64,000 bases of DNA, taken from positions 1,240,001-1,304,000 of the forward strand of contig OZ037873.1 of the NCBI GenBank assembly GCA_964035575.1. Direction: 5' to 3'. Shown one piece after another: positions 55,163 to 63,565 of the stretch. Source of the stretch: Rhynchopus sp. YZ270_cl-10. Taxonomy: Eukaryota; Euglenozoa; Diplonemea; Diplonemida; Diplonemidae. Below the pieces are notes generated by a model that was given only the letters and a program-made list of their open reading frames with translations, made no database searches and was not told where the DNA came from. Each line of letters starts with the position of its first letter. The first letter of the stretch is position 1. Both the position numbers and the translations under genes were made by a program.

Positions 55163-55250
55163 AAACACACGCCATAAAAAAGAAAGATGGGGAACATTTT
55201 GTTGATCCCTTCACCATATACTATCAATGTATTGATTGCATATGATGAAA
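55163..55250 (+). repeat. GTTGATCC/TATCAATTTATTG repeat
   Basis: CACACGCCATAAAAAAGAAA, GATGGGGAACATTTTGTTGA, TCCCTTCACCATATACTATC and AATGTATTGATTGCATATG. It is nearly the same as 29195. Confidence 0.72.
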
Positions 55251-55500
55251 CTACCAATGTCCCAAGACCTTCCTTCATCCCCCCCTGTTGTAGGGTAACC
55301 GAAGGTGAAGGTATAGTATTGAAGCGAATGGTTGTTGTTTTTTTTTATATATTTCCTCCTTTTCTCTTCTCGAACACTAAAACCATCATATGGGTCGATT
55401 TTTTTGGACTCCCCCATGTCGAGTATTTTCTTACTAGTAAGGTGACTAAGCACGAGAAAGATTGATGAATAACCAATGTTCAACATTAAGAGTTTCTAAT

Positions 55501-55530
55501 CAGACTAAGCACGAGAGGCTTAGAGTCATC
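55501..55530 (+). repeat. ACGAGAG-loop hairpin repeat
   Basis: CAGACTAAGC, ACGAGAG, GCTTAGAGTCATC, followed by TTATAAACTTTTCTTTTC. The stem CTAAGC/GCTTAG is perfect. A partial copy (GGTGACTAAGCACGAGAAAG) lies 60 bp upstream at 55441. Confidence 0.78.
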
Positions 55531-56206
55531 TTATAAACTTTTCTTTTCTTTTTTTTTTTGAATTCTCGTGAATAATTAGGGAGGGGGAGTTCCAAAACAA
55601 AAAACGTGACCTCTTTTGTTCTCTGTTGATTGAATAAATCTCCTCTCTCACAGAAGAGCTTTATGGACAGTAGGGTATTTTGTGTTCAGTGTCGTGATGT
55701 GGGAGGGGAAGCTGTAACGTTTTTCTTTTTTTTCTCTTTTTTCTTTGCAGTTGACGTATTCATTACTGCGGAGAGCTGGGTGACGATGTATTGTGATGTA
55801 TTTTGCGTATTCCAATGGGCTCCCATCACAATACTGCCACCATTATGGGTGCCCCCCTGCTTCCACGGAGGCGTTTTGTGGACACTTTACGGCCGTCTAT
55901 TATAACATCAGAATTCAGAAAATACTGTGCTTGTAATATTATTCTTGCAACACGGTACATGATTTTTTGTATTTTGCGCATTTGTTTTGGTCCGAAGTAT
56001 TTTATTTTAGAATAAACTCGCAACGCACGAATGAAAAAATAAAATCCCGAGGCGATTTTTTTTCCTCCTAGTTTATTTTGTTCTGTAGATCAATCTCCTT
56101 TTTTTTTGTGATCCGGATTTCTTTGGTAACGCATCTATGTTCTTTTTCGAGATGACGGATGAGTGTGAGAGGCGTTCATCTTACATAAGACTATTTTTTT
56201 TTTCAA

Positions 56207-56237
56207 GATGTGTGTGCACGAGAGGTACATTCATCTT
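56207..56237 (+). repeat. ACGAGAG-loop hairpin repeat, GTGC/GTAC stem
   Basis: GATGTGTGTGC, ACGAGAG, GTACATTCATC. The stem GTGC/GTAC includes a G-T pair. The outer GATG and CATC can also pair. Confidence 0.72.
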
Positions 56238-56454
56238 TCAAAGTTTTCTTTTCCCCCTCATTTTCAAATGTTTTTCAATTCCTTTGAACTGAAAATATAT
56301 GAAAAAATTTAACGTTAATGGCCCCCGCCCATTTCTTTCTACATCATCGATTTTTTTGCTAAGAAAAAAGCAAAAAATAAAATAAAAATACTATAGACTG
56401 TCAGATGACATAGAGCAAAGGACTGTCTTGTAGACAGCTATCACTAACACAGAT

Positions 56455-56560
56455 TACCGTAATCGTAAAAAAATGTCGTAAAAATTTGAAGGTCGAACTT
56501 CCAGAGAAATCCTGAAAAGGTCGAACATTATTACGGTCGAAATTTTTTACGATTACGGTA
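56455..56560. mobile_element. Small fold-back element, copy 2
   Basis: The ends TACCGTAATCGTAAAA and TTTTACGATTACGGTA are inverted. The interior is the reverse complement of that in 33339-33451 (GTTCGACCTTTTCAGGATTT). Confidence 0.8.
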
Positions 56561-56670
56561 CTGTGTTTCGAAGAGAGAGAAAAAAAATGATCCGGAATTA
56601 CATTGGGTATAAAAAATTGGGCTTTTTCGGGGGTTAAAAAATAAAGTTTATTCCCCCCTTTGATTCTAAG

Positions 56671-56702
56671 GATTGTATGTACACGAGAGGTACGTCGATC
56701 TT
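56671..56702 (+). repeat. ACGAGAG-loop hairpin repeat, GTAC stem
   Basis: GATTGTATGTAC, ACGAGAG, GTACGTCGATC. The stem GTAC/GTAC (extending ATGTAC/GTACGT with a G-T pair) is a compensated variant. GAT and ATC pair outside it. Confidence 0.75.
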
Positions 56703-56965
56703 TATGACTTTCATTTTTTTTTATATTTTACTGAACATTGCTCTGAGTTTTCCTTTTTGGAAAAACTATAAAACCGTAACTTTTAAACCCGTTTTGGAAA
56801 AAAAAAAGTAGCGGCTTTTTTTACTCAAACAAAAATTGCCTGCCCCCGTAGCCCTAGTTTTTTTCTACCTGATTTTTCCTGAAATTTGGTGGAGTTATTT
56901 AAACTTCTACCGAAATTCCAAAATTTCATCTTTTTAAAACCGAAGTCTCTCTTTTTTCAAAATTA

Positions 56966-57966
56966 TTAACCCTTTATGGACCACGGCCGTATTTTGCGAT
57001 TTGCTATGATTGTCTCTCACATAGGTAAAATGAGATCCGATGCATATTTTTGATCGTACCTGGCCGCAATTGAAAGATTTCGAGCAGATCTTTCAAATGG
57101 AGCAGAAATCGAAATAAAATGAGAAAAATGGAAAATGGAAAATTGAGGAGAGCTGATATTTTCCCCTGAAAATTTCGAAGAAAAAAATTATTCCGGCTGC
57201 GCACCTGTTTTTTCGGTATTCGAAAATGGCTTTATTTGAAAGATCGGTTCAAAATCTTTCAAAAGAAAAAAAAAATCGATCAAAAAGTCCTAGTAGATAA
57301 TGTCTCACTGCATGGAGAGAAGGTATCAACCAGCTAAATATACCGTAATTGTAAAGAGGTTGGACAGTACAAAAGTTGGGGCTTTTGGGACTTTTGGCCA
57401 ACTTGGCCTGGTGTTGAACGCCGCATCCCCCGCACATGTAATCTGCTTTTAGCCGCCTGTTTCCCAAGCAAGAAGAAGTTGTCGACCAACACCCTCCTGC
57501 CAGTGTCTCTGTACCTTGACTGTGTTGATACAGCTTCTTTTGTACAATGTCCCTCAAAAGACAAAGGGCAATAAATACACGGAGAAGAGGCACAGCCAGT
57601 TCAGGGTCAGGAACTGCTACGACGAGTGTTACTTTGCCCAGTCGCAGATATTTTCCATTATTTTAGTTTTGTTATGAAAACCGTGCAAAATGGTTCCCTT
57701 CACACCAAAGTTTGAATCCTCTGATGACTCAAGCTCGTCAGAATAGTACTTTATTCCCAAAATATACCCGAAAAAGTCGAAAATTTGGAAATGCCTCGAT
57801 TTGGTGATAGTGTATGAGAGTGTCAAAATAAATTGAATCTTGCTTCTTTGGAAAGATTTCACATCAAATCTTTCCACTAAAAAAAAAATCGCTGAAAAAG
57901 TCTGAGTAGAAGCCATGTTAAGCATTTGCGTGGATATATATATCCTCTTGGTCCATAAAGGGTTAA
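56966..57966 (-). mobile_element. piggyBac-type remnant with TTAA ends
   Basis: TTAA followed by CCCTTTATGGACCA is inverted at the right as TGGTCCATAAAGGG followed by TTAA. TTAA target duplication with a CCC start is diagnostic of piggyBac. On the minus strand a frame (57564-57334) contains GRRVLVDNFFLLGK and LHVRG, which fits the conserved DNFF block of piggyBac transposases. Another minus frame of about 95 residues (57900-57630) may be N-terminal. The element is only 1.0 kb against more than 2 kb for intact ones, and the frames are short and mutually offset, so it is a deleted, inactive copy. Confidence 0.82.
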
Positions 57967-58455
57967 AATAAAAAGTGTGTTCTTTCCCCCCCCTATCATC
58001 CCCAGTGTGAGAGCACACAACAAAGGGAACAAAAAAAAAAAAAACAAAACGTTTTTTTATAAGAACACTGCAAAAATTCCCCATACCATCTTCCATTCTC
58101 TTCTGGTGTTCTTTGCATCCTCGGAGTGATGGTTTTTTTTTGTGTGGGAGGAAAAAAAAAGAAGAAAAAACAAAGTGTCGTATCTTTCCATAAAGAAGTC
58201 ATACCAGAAGGGTTTTTGGCAACAATTTTAAAAAAAAATCTTACCGACGACCAAAAGGGGGTGGGGGAAACCCCGCCCTCATGCCCAAGCTGTTAAGATC
58301 TAGGACGATGCGATTTTACAAGGAAATCGTAAGTCTGAGAAAACGACGCGTTGGGTGACCAATTTTTTTTTTACATTTTTTTTTTAGTTCCTGCTTTTAC
58401 AACCTCCCTCTCGTGGTAACCGTGTTTGCATACCAAAATGAAGTGCTCTCTCTGG

Positions 58456-58541
58456 GGGGTTCGATAACCCCCGCGGAGAACCATGTGCCTGCGTTCCGTC
58501 GGTATATGGGGAGGTGTTTGCACTTTCAACTTCTCTTTATT
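58456..58541 (+). repeat. TGCCTGCGTCC repeat, long form
   Basis: GGTTCGATAACCCCCGCGGA, then TGTGCCTGCGTTCCG, then GGGGAGGTG and TTTGCACTTTCAACTTCTC. Confidence 0.72.
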
Positions 58542-58555
58542 ATTATTTTTTTTGA

Positions 58556-58596
58556 GGCACACTGTGTCACGAGAGGGTTTTTTGTATTTCAAGTCA
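58556..58596 (+). repeat. ACGAGAGGG repeat, TGTATTTCAAG type
   Basis: GCACACTGTGTCACGAGAGG, then GTTTTTTGTATTTCAAGTCA. It sits 15 bp after the TGCCTGCGTCC repeat. Confidence 0.68.
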
Positions 58597-59070
58597 ACTT
58601 TTTTCTTCGATAAGAATGCTGTGTGTGGCTGAGTTTTTTTTTCCCCCCAAGGCAAGCAGTAGTAGGTTCTCGTCTCTTTTCAAACGATTTTTCCTATTTT
58701 TTGAATTTTTGAAAAAAAAAAAAAAATTGTTTTGTTGTTTCAACAAAACCCTCCTTTTTTTTTGAATTTCACAGAGAATATTTTTTGCCCCAGCTGCTTT
58801 TTTTTCTCGGCTCTTTAATGTCATTTGTTTCAAACAAAGCAACAAAACAAAAAAAAAAAACGAAACAAATGTCATTTCCAATCAAGCGTCGAGTGTGCTA
58901 CTAATTAAACTCAAATCTACCCCTAGAGGGAAAACACCCCCAAAAAAAAATTTCTGTTCCGGTTTTTTGGCGCACAAAACAATCGTTTTTTTTTTTTTTC
59001 ACCCACCTTGCCTCTCGCAAGCAACCCTAACCCCTGGTCCTTTTTTTTTTCAGATGTAAACCACGAAAAT

Positions 59071-59168
59071 GGATGTAGGACTGCATGGTTGGGTGTCCAC
59101 CCTCCGGTACAACTGGTCATGTACCAAGGTACACTGTTCACGAGAGGGGCTTTTGTATTTCAAGCCAA
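59071..59168 (+). repeat. GGTACACTG/ACGAGAGGG repeat, full form
   Basis: ATGGATGTAGGACTGCATGG, TTGGGTGTCCACCCTCCGGT, ACAACTGGTCATGTACCAAG, GTACACTGTTCACGAGAGG and TTTTGTATTTCAAGCC. This is the longest copy, with all blocks that occur separately elsewhere. Confidence 0.8.
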
Positions 59169-59242
59169 CTTTTTTTTAGATGTCTGCGCATGAAGGAAGA
59201 ACATCCATCTTTCCGGTTTTCTCTTTGATTTTTTTTTTTTTT

Positions 59243-59390
59243 TTACGCACACTACTTTGTGAGCGGAAAGTGTCACATTGTTCACTTACCCCAACCATGC
59301 AACTCCACCCCAACAGTGTGTGGAAGCGTCAACGCATCAAACAACTACAAGAAGGGGGTGAGGGAACGATACCCCTTGACACTTTTTTTA
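59243..59390 (+). repeat. 160-bp GTGTCAC repeat, copy 3
   Basis: TTTACGCACACTACTTTGTG, AGCGGAAAGTGTCAC, GTGTGTGGAAGCGTCAACGC and GGGGGTGAGGGAACGA. The central CTCCGCAACACCACC block is shortened. Confidence 0.8.
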
Positions 59391-60540
59391 AAAAAAAAGG
59401 CAAACTGAAGTTAAAGGATCAACTTACAAAAAAAAACACCCTATCGAAATAAACCCCCCTTTTTTAAAAGATGTGGAGGGTAGTCGTAAGCATCTGTCAA
59501 CCTTTTTTTTCTCGAAGTGTGTCATTTTTTTTTTTTTAAAGTTTTTCTCTCTTTTTTCCTCTCTTTTTTTCTATTTAAAATTAGAACTAATGGCCCTTCT
59601 CATTTCTTTTTCTCTCTCTCTCTATTTTGCTACCTCTTTCCACATATTTTTTTTTGGTGTGTTTTCTTTGTTCAGATAAAACAGCGTACCACGTGTGTGC
59701 GCACCAGGAGGTCTTCGTCTTACAATAGTTTTCTCTCTCTCTCTCATTTTCTTCTTCTCTCTTTTTCGTATATTCAAAAAAAAGGGGGGTGTTCGAGCCC
59801 CTCTCCCTTTTTCTTCATGTAGTGGATGACAACCGTTGTGTGGTTGGAGAAGAAGAAAAAAAAAAATTCCCCTCCCCCCTCATCACGTTGATGGTGGGTT
59901 TGGGTGGTGGTGACCTGGCAGGTATGGCAGTATTTGGTGGGTGCTGGTAGTTGTGTAAACATGCCGAGAGTTATTTTTTTTTTTGAAAATTTTCAATTTT
60001 TTATGTTCGCTTTGGCACTCGACTTCACTCCACTATATTTCCTCTCTTCAAAAAATCACCCTCATCCCCCCCACGCGTAACGGCTAGAGTTCGTTTCTTC
60101 GAACTCATGCAGAAAACCGAATGTCTCGATTTTTTTTTTGTAAACCTTTTTGTTGTTGCATTTTTCAAATGAAAAATCAAAAACAGCAAAAACAAAAATG
60201 TGCGTCTGTCCTACAGTCTGTCAGAGTTTCCCCCCCATTTTTTGTTTTTGTTTTACCATTTTTTTTTACCAAAAACAATACCCCCCATCGAGTGTACATG
60301 ATAATCTTGTGTATCACTAGTAAGCTTGCCCTCATCCCTCCTCAAAACTCCACCCCTTTTTAGGAGGGACAGACCTCCCCTCAAAAAAATAGCAAAAAAA
60401 AAAAACCAAAAACAAAAGCAAAAAAAATAATGGTCTTCACATTTTCCCTTTTCATTCTTCCGATCCCAACCCACTCTTCCTTCGTAACCTCAAGCAACGC
60501 ATCTGCACGAGAAAGGTGTGCGGCATCCTGTCCTTCTTGT

Positions 60541-60668
60541 GAACTCAACAGGGTCTTCTTTCCCCGCTGACAGTTTCAAGTCCGTTCCCTTGACTGCTGT
60601 TTTCGCCAGATAGTAGGTAGGGACAGAAGGAATCTCATTGGTCCATTCATGCGCGTCTTTAATTAGAA

Positions 60669-60709
<41 letters not shown>

Positions 60710-60712
60710 AGA
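60541..60712 (-). rRNA. Fragment of nuclear large-subunit (28S-type) rRNA
   Basis: Read on the minus strand from 60712, it contains GGAGTAACTATGACTCTCTT, AAGGTAGCCAAATGCCTCG, GACGCGCATGAATGG, GAGATTCC, CTACCTACTATCTGGCGAAA, CAAGGGAACGG and AGCGGGGAAAGAAGACCCTG. These appear in the order of the universal LSU rRNA segment that leads into the peptidyl-transferase domain. Several normally conserved positions between them differ. Only about 170 bp of the roughly 3-4 kb gene is present, and similarity ends after TGTTGAG. It is either an rDNA-derived pseudogene or, if this lineage has a fragmented LSU rRNA, a piece gene. A 62-residue open frame here is only the translation of this rRNA. Confidence 0.82.
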
Positions 60713-60775
60713 CTGTTTCACCAGATAGTAGGTTACAGACAAAGAAGGAATCTCATACGGTCGATTCTTCTGTCT
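60713..60775 (-). repeat. Partial duplication inside the LSU rRNA fragment
   Basis: The minus strand again shows ATGAGATTCCTTCT, ACCTACTATCTGGTGAAA and CAGTC, a degenerate second copy of the 60595-60660 part. It is placed directly 5' of the fragment, about 115 bp away, where the normal LSU order has other sequence. Confidence 0.72.
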
Positions 60776-60834
60776 TTTCTTTTGGTTCTTCGACCACCAA
60801 GATTTTTCTAACAAAAAACAACACACAAAAAAAA

Positions 60835-60937
60835 ACCCCCTTCCTCCCTACACAGACACATCTTCCTCTCCCCTAACACTTTTTTCCTTTTCTCCTCTCT
60901 CTCTCCCTCTTTCTTTCTCCCCTTTTTCGCCTCCAAA
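60835..60937 (+). promoter_or_regulatory. Polypyrimidine leader of the kinase gene
   Basis: A 100-base, almost pure C/T tract ends just before AAAATG. An ACACAG at about 60850 could be a splice acceptor. No TATA-like box is placed convincingly. Confidence 0.35.
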
Positions 60938-62941
60938 ATGAATGCAGTCGACGAATTGAATCTCAAACTCGGGATCGGCCCAAGACGCCCTCCGATTCCA
61001 AAGGAGTTGGCAGCACGTGGTTACACCAGCATACGGGTAGTGGGGAAAGGCGCGTTTGGCTGCGCAAACCTTGTGTTCAACGAGAAGAGCAGGCAGTACA
61101 GCATTGCGAAGGAGGTTCTGTTGACGAATATGTCCGAAAAACACAAGGCAGAGAGCCACAATGAGATCAAGATTTTGTCGAATCTGCACCACCCGAACAT
61201 CGTGAGGTACGAAGAATGCCATGTGTCTGCCGAGAAGATTGTTATTGTGATGGAATTCGCAGATGGCGGCGATTTGGATGCAAAGATCCGCGCAAAGAAG
61301 ACAATGGGCACCAAATTCCGCCCTGCAGAAAGCGCGCGCATCTTCTCCCAGACAGCGCTAGCCTTGAAGTACCTGCACGACCGCCACATCCTGCACAGAG
61401 ACCTCAAAACACAGAACGTCTTCCTCACAGCGCAGGGCATGGTGAAACTCGGCGACTTCGGCATTTCAACGGTCCTCCAAAACTCCGTTGTCATGGCGAA
61501 AACGATCTGCGGAACCCCCTTCTACTTTTCACCAGAACTCTGCCAAGGCCATGCTTACAACAATAAATCCGATATTTGGGCGCTTGGATGCATTTTATAT
61601 GAATTACTAACCCTCGACGTCCCTTTTAGGGGAACGAACATGACGAATTTGATGAAAAACATTGTAGAAGAAACGCTAGAAGTGAACGCAACAGTAGACG
61701 AAAAGTGGGAAGGGCTTCTCCGGGCGATGCTCGCAAAGGACTACCAGAAGCGACCCAGCATCGACGACGTCTGCAGGGACCCCTTCCTGCGGGAGAACTT
61801 TTCCCGCCTCGCCAAGGAGTTCGAAAAGCAGGCCCAAGAATACAAGCAAGACAAACAGAGCGACAACCTCAAGCACATCGAGAACCTCCGGGACCAGATC
61901 CGCCAGCAGCAGGGCCAGCACGGTGCGGACCCTGCCTCCTCCACCTCCTCCCTCTCGTCCCCGAAGCGGCGTCCCTCGGGAGCAGACCAAACACCGCCAC
62001 CACCACTCCCTATTGCAGGCCGTCGCTCCCTCCCTTCAGTCTCGCCACCCAAACTGTCACGCCCTGCAGACAAACACCATGACGTCGACGCGCAAGCCTC
62101 TCTCAGCAAATCCGAAAGCATCGACATCGACGGCCCAGCCTACGGACGCCGTTCCCCAAAAGTGCGTGACCACAAAGACTCCGTAAAAATCCGCAAGCAA
62201 AAGCTTGCAGAATTGGGGGAAGAACAGTCCGGAGGAGGGCATCCTCCGCAGGTCCAGCAGGCCCTCAATTCTCTCGATTTTGTCATTGCAAGGGGGCAAG
62301 GTCTCAAGACGGCTGGGCCTTCTTTAATCAATATCGACAAACACAAGAAAAAGCCTTCCCCATTCGATGCCTTCGAAGACGACGCCAATGGCGGTGCCGG
62401 AGCAGGCCGTGGCGAGAACACCCCGCTCCCGGAGCAGCCGCACAACGCAGCCCGCCTTGAAGCACAGTGCAAAGACATGGCGTCCTTCTTCCGCTCCGCG
62501 CAGGACCTTCCCGCACAACAGCCCGAACGGCCTTGGGGTGACGATTGGTGTACAGGGCTGGACTTAACCACTGCAGCATCGCCAAGGAAAGGAGACGGGG
62601 ATGGAAGCATGCAGATTGGAGAGAACACTGTGACATGGGCACATCTGTCCAAGCAATTTGAAGTGCAAGAGGCTGATTTGGGCACTCTTCCGCACGGGAA
62701 GAACGCAGTAGACGGCAGTGGTGGGCGTCTCGCAGAAGGAACCAACGTCCCTTCCGCAAGCACGATTGAGGTGCGCTTCGCGGCAGCCCAGGCGCTCATC
62801 GCCACGCTGACAGCGGATCTTGGGGAAGAACGATTGAAGGTCGAAAAGCTGCAGTCCTCGGTCCATGAATACACCAAAAAGAACATGGCGCTGACAGAGG
62901 AGAACCTAGAGTTGAAGAGGCAGTTGAGGAGTGTCAGGTAA
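60938..62941 (+). CDS. NEK-like serine/threonine protein kinase
   Basis: This is a cytoplasmic Ser/Thr kinase of the NIMA-related (NEK) group, a family tied to cilia, centrosomes and mitosis. It has 667 residues in one exon. The kinase domain spans about 30-285. It has the glycine loop GKGAFG (36-41), a catalytic lysine in SIAKE (Lys58), Glu76, the catalytic loop HRDLKTQN (153-160), DFGIS (173-177) and GTPFYFSPEL (192-201). It ends with KRPSIDDVCRDPFL. All catalytic residues are present. DFGIS and the SPEL activation-segment ending suit NEKs. The tail is Ser/Pro-rich, with a C-terminal coiled coil from about 610 (LKVEKLQ, ENLELKRQL), a common NEK dimerisation device. The ATG lies just after a pyrimidine tract. 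The stop overlaps a possible donor (CAG then GTAAAA at 62938). Splicing to an acceptor at 63021 would replace the stop and add about 15 coil residues. Confidence 0.93.
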   Translation: MNAVDELNLKLGIGPRRPPIPKELAARGYTSIRVVGKGAFGCANLVFNEKSRQYSIAKEVLLTNMSEKHKAESHNEIKILSNLHHPNIVRYEECHVSAEKIVIVMEFADGGDLDAKIRAKKTMGTKFRPAESARIFSQTALALKYLHDRHILHRDLKTQNVFLTAQGMVKLGDFGISTVLQNSVVMAKTICGTPFYFSPELCQGHAYNNKSDIWALGCILYELLTLDVPFRGTNMTNLMKNIVEETLEVNATVDEKWEGLLRAMLAKDYQKRPSIDDVCRDPFLRENFSRLAKEFEKQAQEYKQDKQSDNLKHIENLRDQIRQQQGQHGADPASSTSSLSSPKRRPSGADQTPPPPLPIAGRRSLPSVSPPKLSRPADKHHDVDAQASLSKSESIDIDGPAYGRRSPKVRDHKDSVKIRKQKLAELGEEQSGGGHPPQVQQALNSLDFVIARGQGLKTAGPSLINIDKHKKKPSPFDAFEDDANGGAGAGRGENTPLPEQPHNAARLEAQCKDMASFFRSAQDLPAQQPERPWGDDWCTGLDLTTAASPRKGDGDGSMQIGENTVTWAHLSKQFEVQEADLGTLPHGKNAVDGSGGRLAEGTNVPSASTIEVRFAAAQALIATLTADLGEERLKVEKLQSSVHEYTKKNMALTEENLELKRQLRSVR

Positions 62942-63330
62942 AAACGGAATTTAAAAACATACGCGGTAGTCTGGCTGACTGTGCCAGACTCAAAGACACC
63001 CAAATTTTGACTTTTTTCTAGACTTCTGAAAGTCAAGAAAATTCAGGATTTTCGACAGGCATAACCGCATGAGATAACAGGTAGGTGATTGTCAAACAAA
63101 AAATACCCTTTTTTAAAAAAAGGAGAGGAATTGCAATGTTACACAGATTTAGGGGGGAGGGGTTTTGCGTAAGATGGGGGGCACATTCATCATTTAACTT
63201 TTCTTGTTTTTTCCAATCCCTTTCTGACCGATGAGTAGAGGTATAGCAGATGGACATCACGAAAATGGATGCGGGGGGCTTTATTCGTTTACAAAAGCCC
63301 GCTTTTTTTAATCTCTCTTCTATACATAGC
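62942..63330. other. Downstream region of the kinase gene
   Basis: It contains a CTTTTTTCTAG acceptor-like site at 63011-63021, followed by a short frame in phase with the kinase coil and ending at TAA. After it come a T-rich stretch and GAAAATGGATGCGGGG, reminiscent of the GGATGTAGGACTG start of another repeat. Confidence 0.4.
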
Positions 63331-63331
63331 G

Positions 63332-63503
63332 CTCCAATTAGAGTGTTAGGGTATAATTAGAGTCTGGGATTTTGGGTCAAGTCAGTTAGAGTCCAGTTAG
63401 AGTATAATTAGAGTCGCTTTTCTTCAATTAGACTATAATTAGAGCGCAGTTAGAGCATAATTAGACTCTAACTACACTCTAATTATAGTCTAATTAGAGT
63501 AAA
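63332..63503. repeat. AATTAGAGT repeat array with inverted ends
   Basis: About ten short units of ATAATTAGAGT or AGTTAGAGT occur first in one orientation. After 63445 the inverse forms (ACTCTAATTAT, CTAATTAGAGT) follow, so the array folds back on itself. Confidence 0.75.
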
Positions 63504-63565
63504 ACAACAGGCTTCTTGTAGGTGCAAACGCCTTAAGGAACCGGTTCCCCTAAGGTTCCTCTGTA

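Larger units (their letters stand above)
53131..56965. other. Gene-less region with many hairpin repeats
   Basis: It contains GTCGACACAAC 3' parts (53441, 54762), an A-rich repeat near 53735, hairpin repeats at 54023, 54079, 55501, 56207 and 56671, a GTTGATCC repeat (55163) and a fold-back (56455). It is the densest stretch of ACGAGAG hairpins. Open frames are homopolymer translations. Confidence 0.5.
57967..60540. other. Gene-less region with short repeats
   Basis: It contains a TGCCTGCGTCC repeat (58456), ACGAGAGGG repeats (58558, 59129), a GGTACACTG repeat (59071), a decayed hairpin repeat (59179) and the third 160-bp repeat (59243). CT-rich and T-rich tracts fill the rest. No gene is recognised. 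Confidence 0.5.

Noticed and set aside
3733-59210. ACGAGAGG hairpins as sarcin-ricin loop copies of LSU rRNA
   Set aside because: They share the 8-base core, but the bases around it (AGC rather than AGT on the 5' side, changed 3' arm) and the covarying stems do not match the rRNA helix.
12627-60540. Coding parts of LINEs or other retroelements
   Set aside because: No open frame shows reverse-transcriptase or integrase motifs. Only short non-coding retroposon-like units are suggested.
60490-60678. 62-residue minus-strand open frame starting MPRLLIKDAHEWTNE
   Set aside because: It is the translation of conserved LSU rRNA sequence, a known source of false protein calls.
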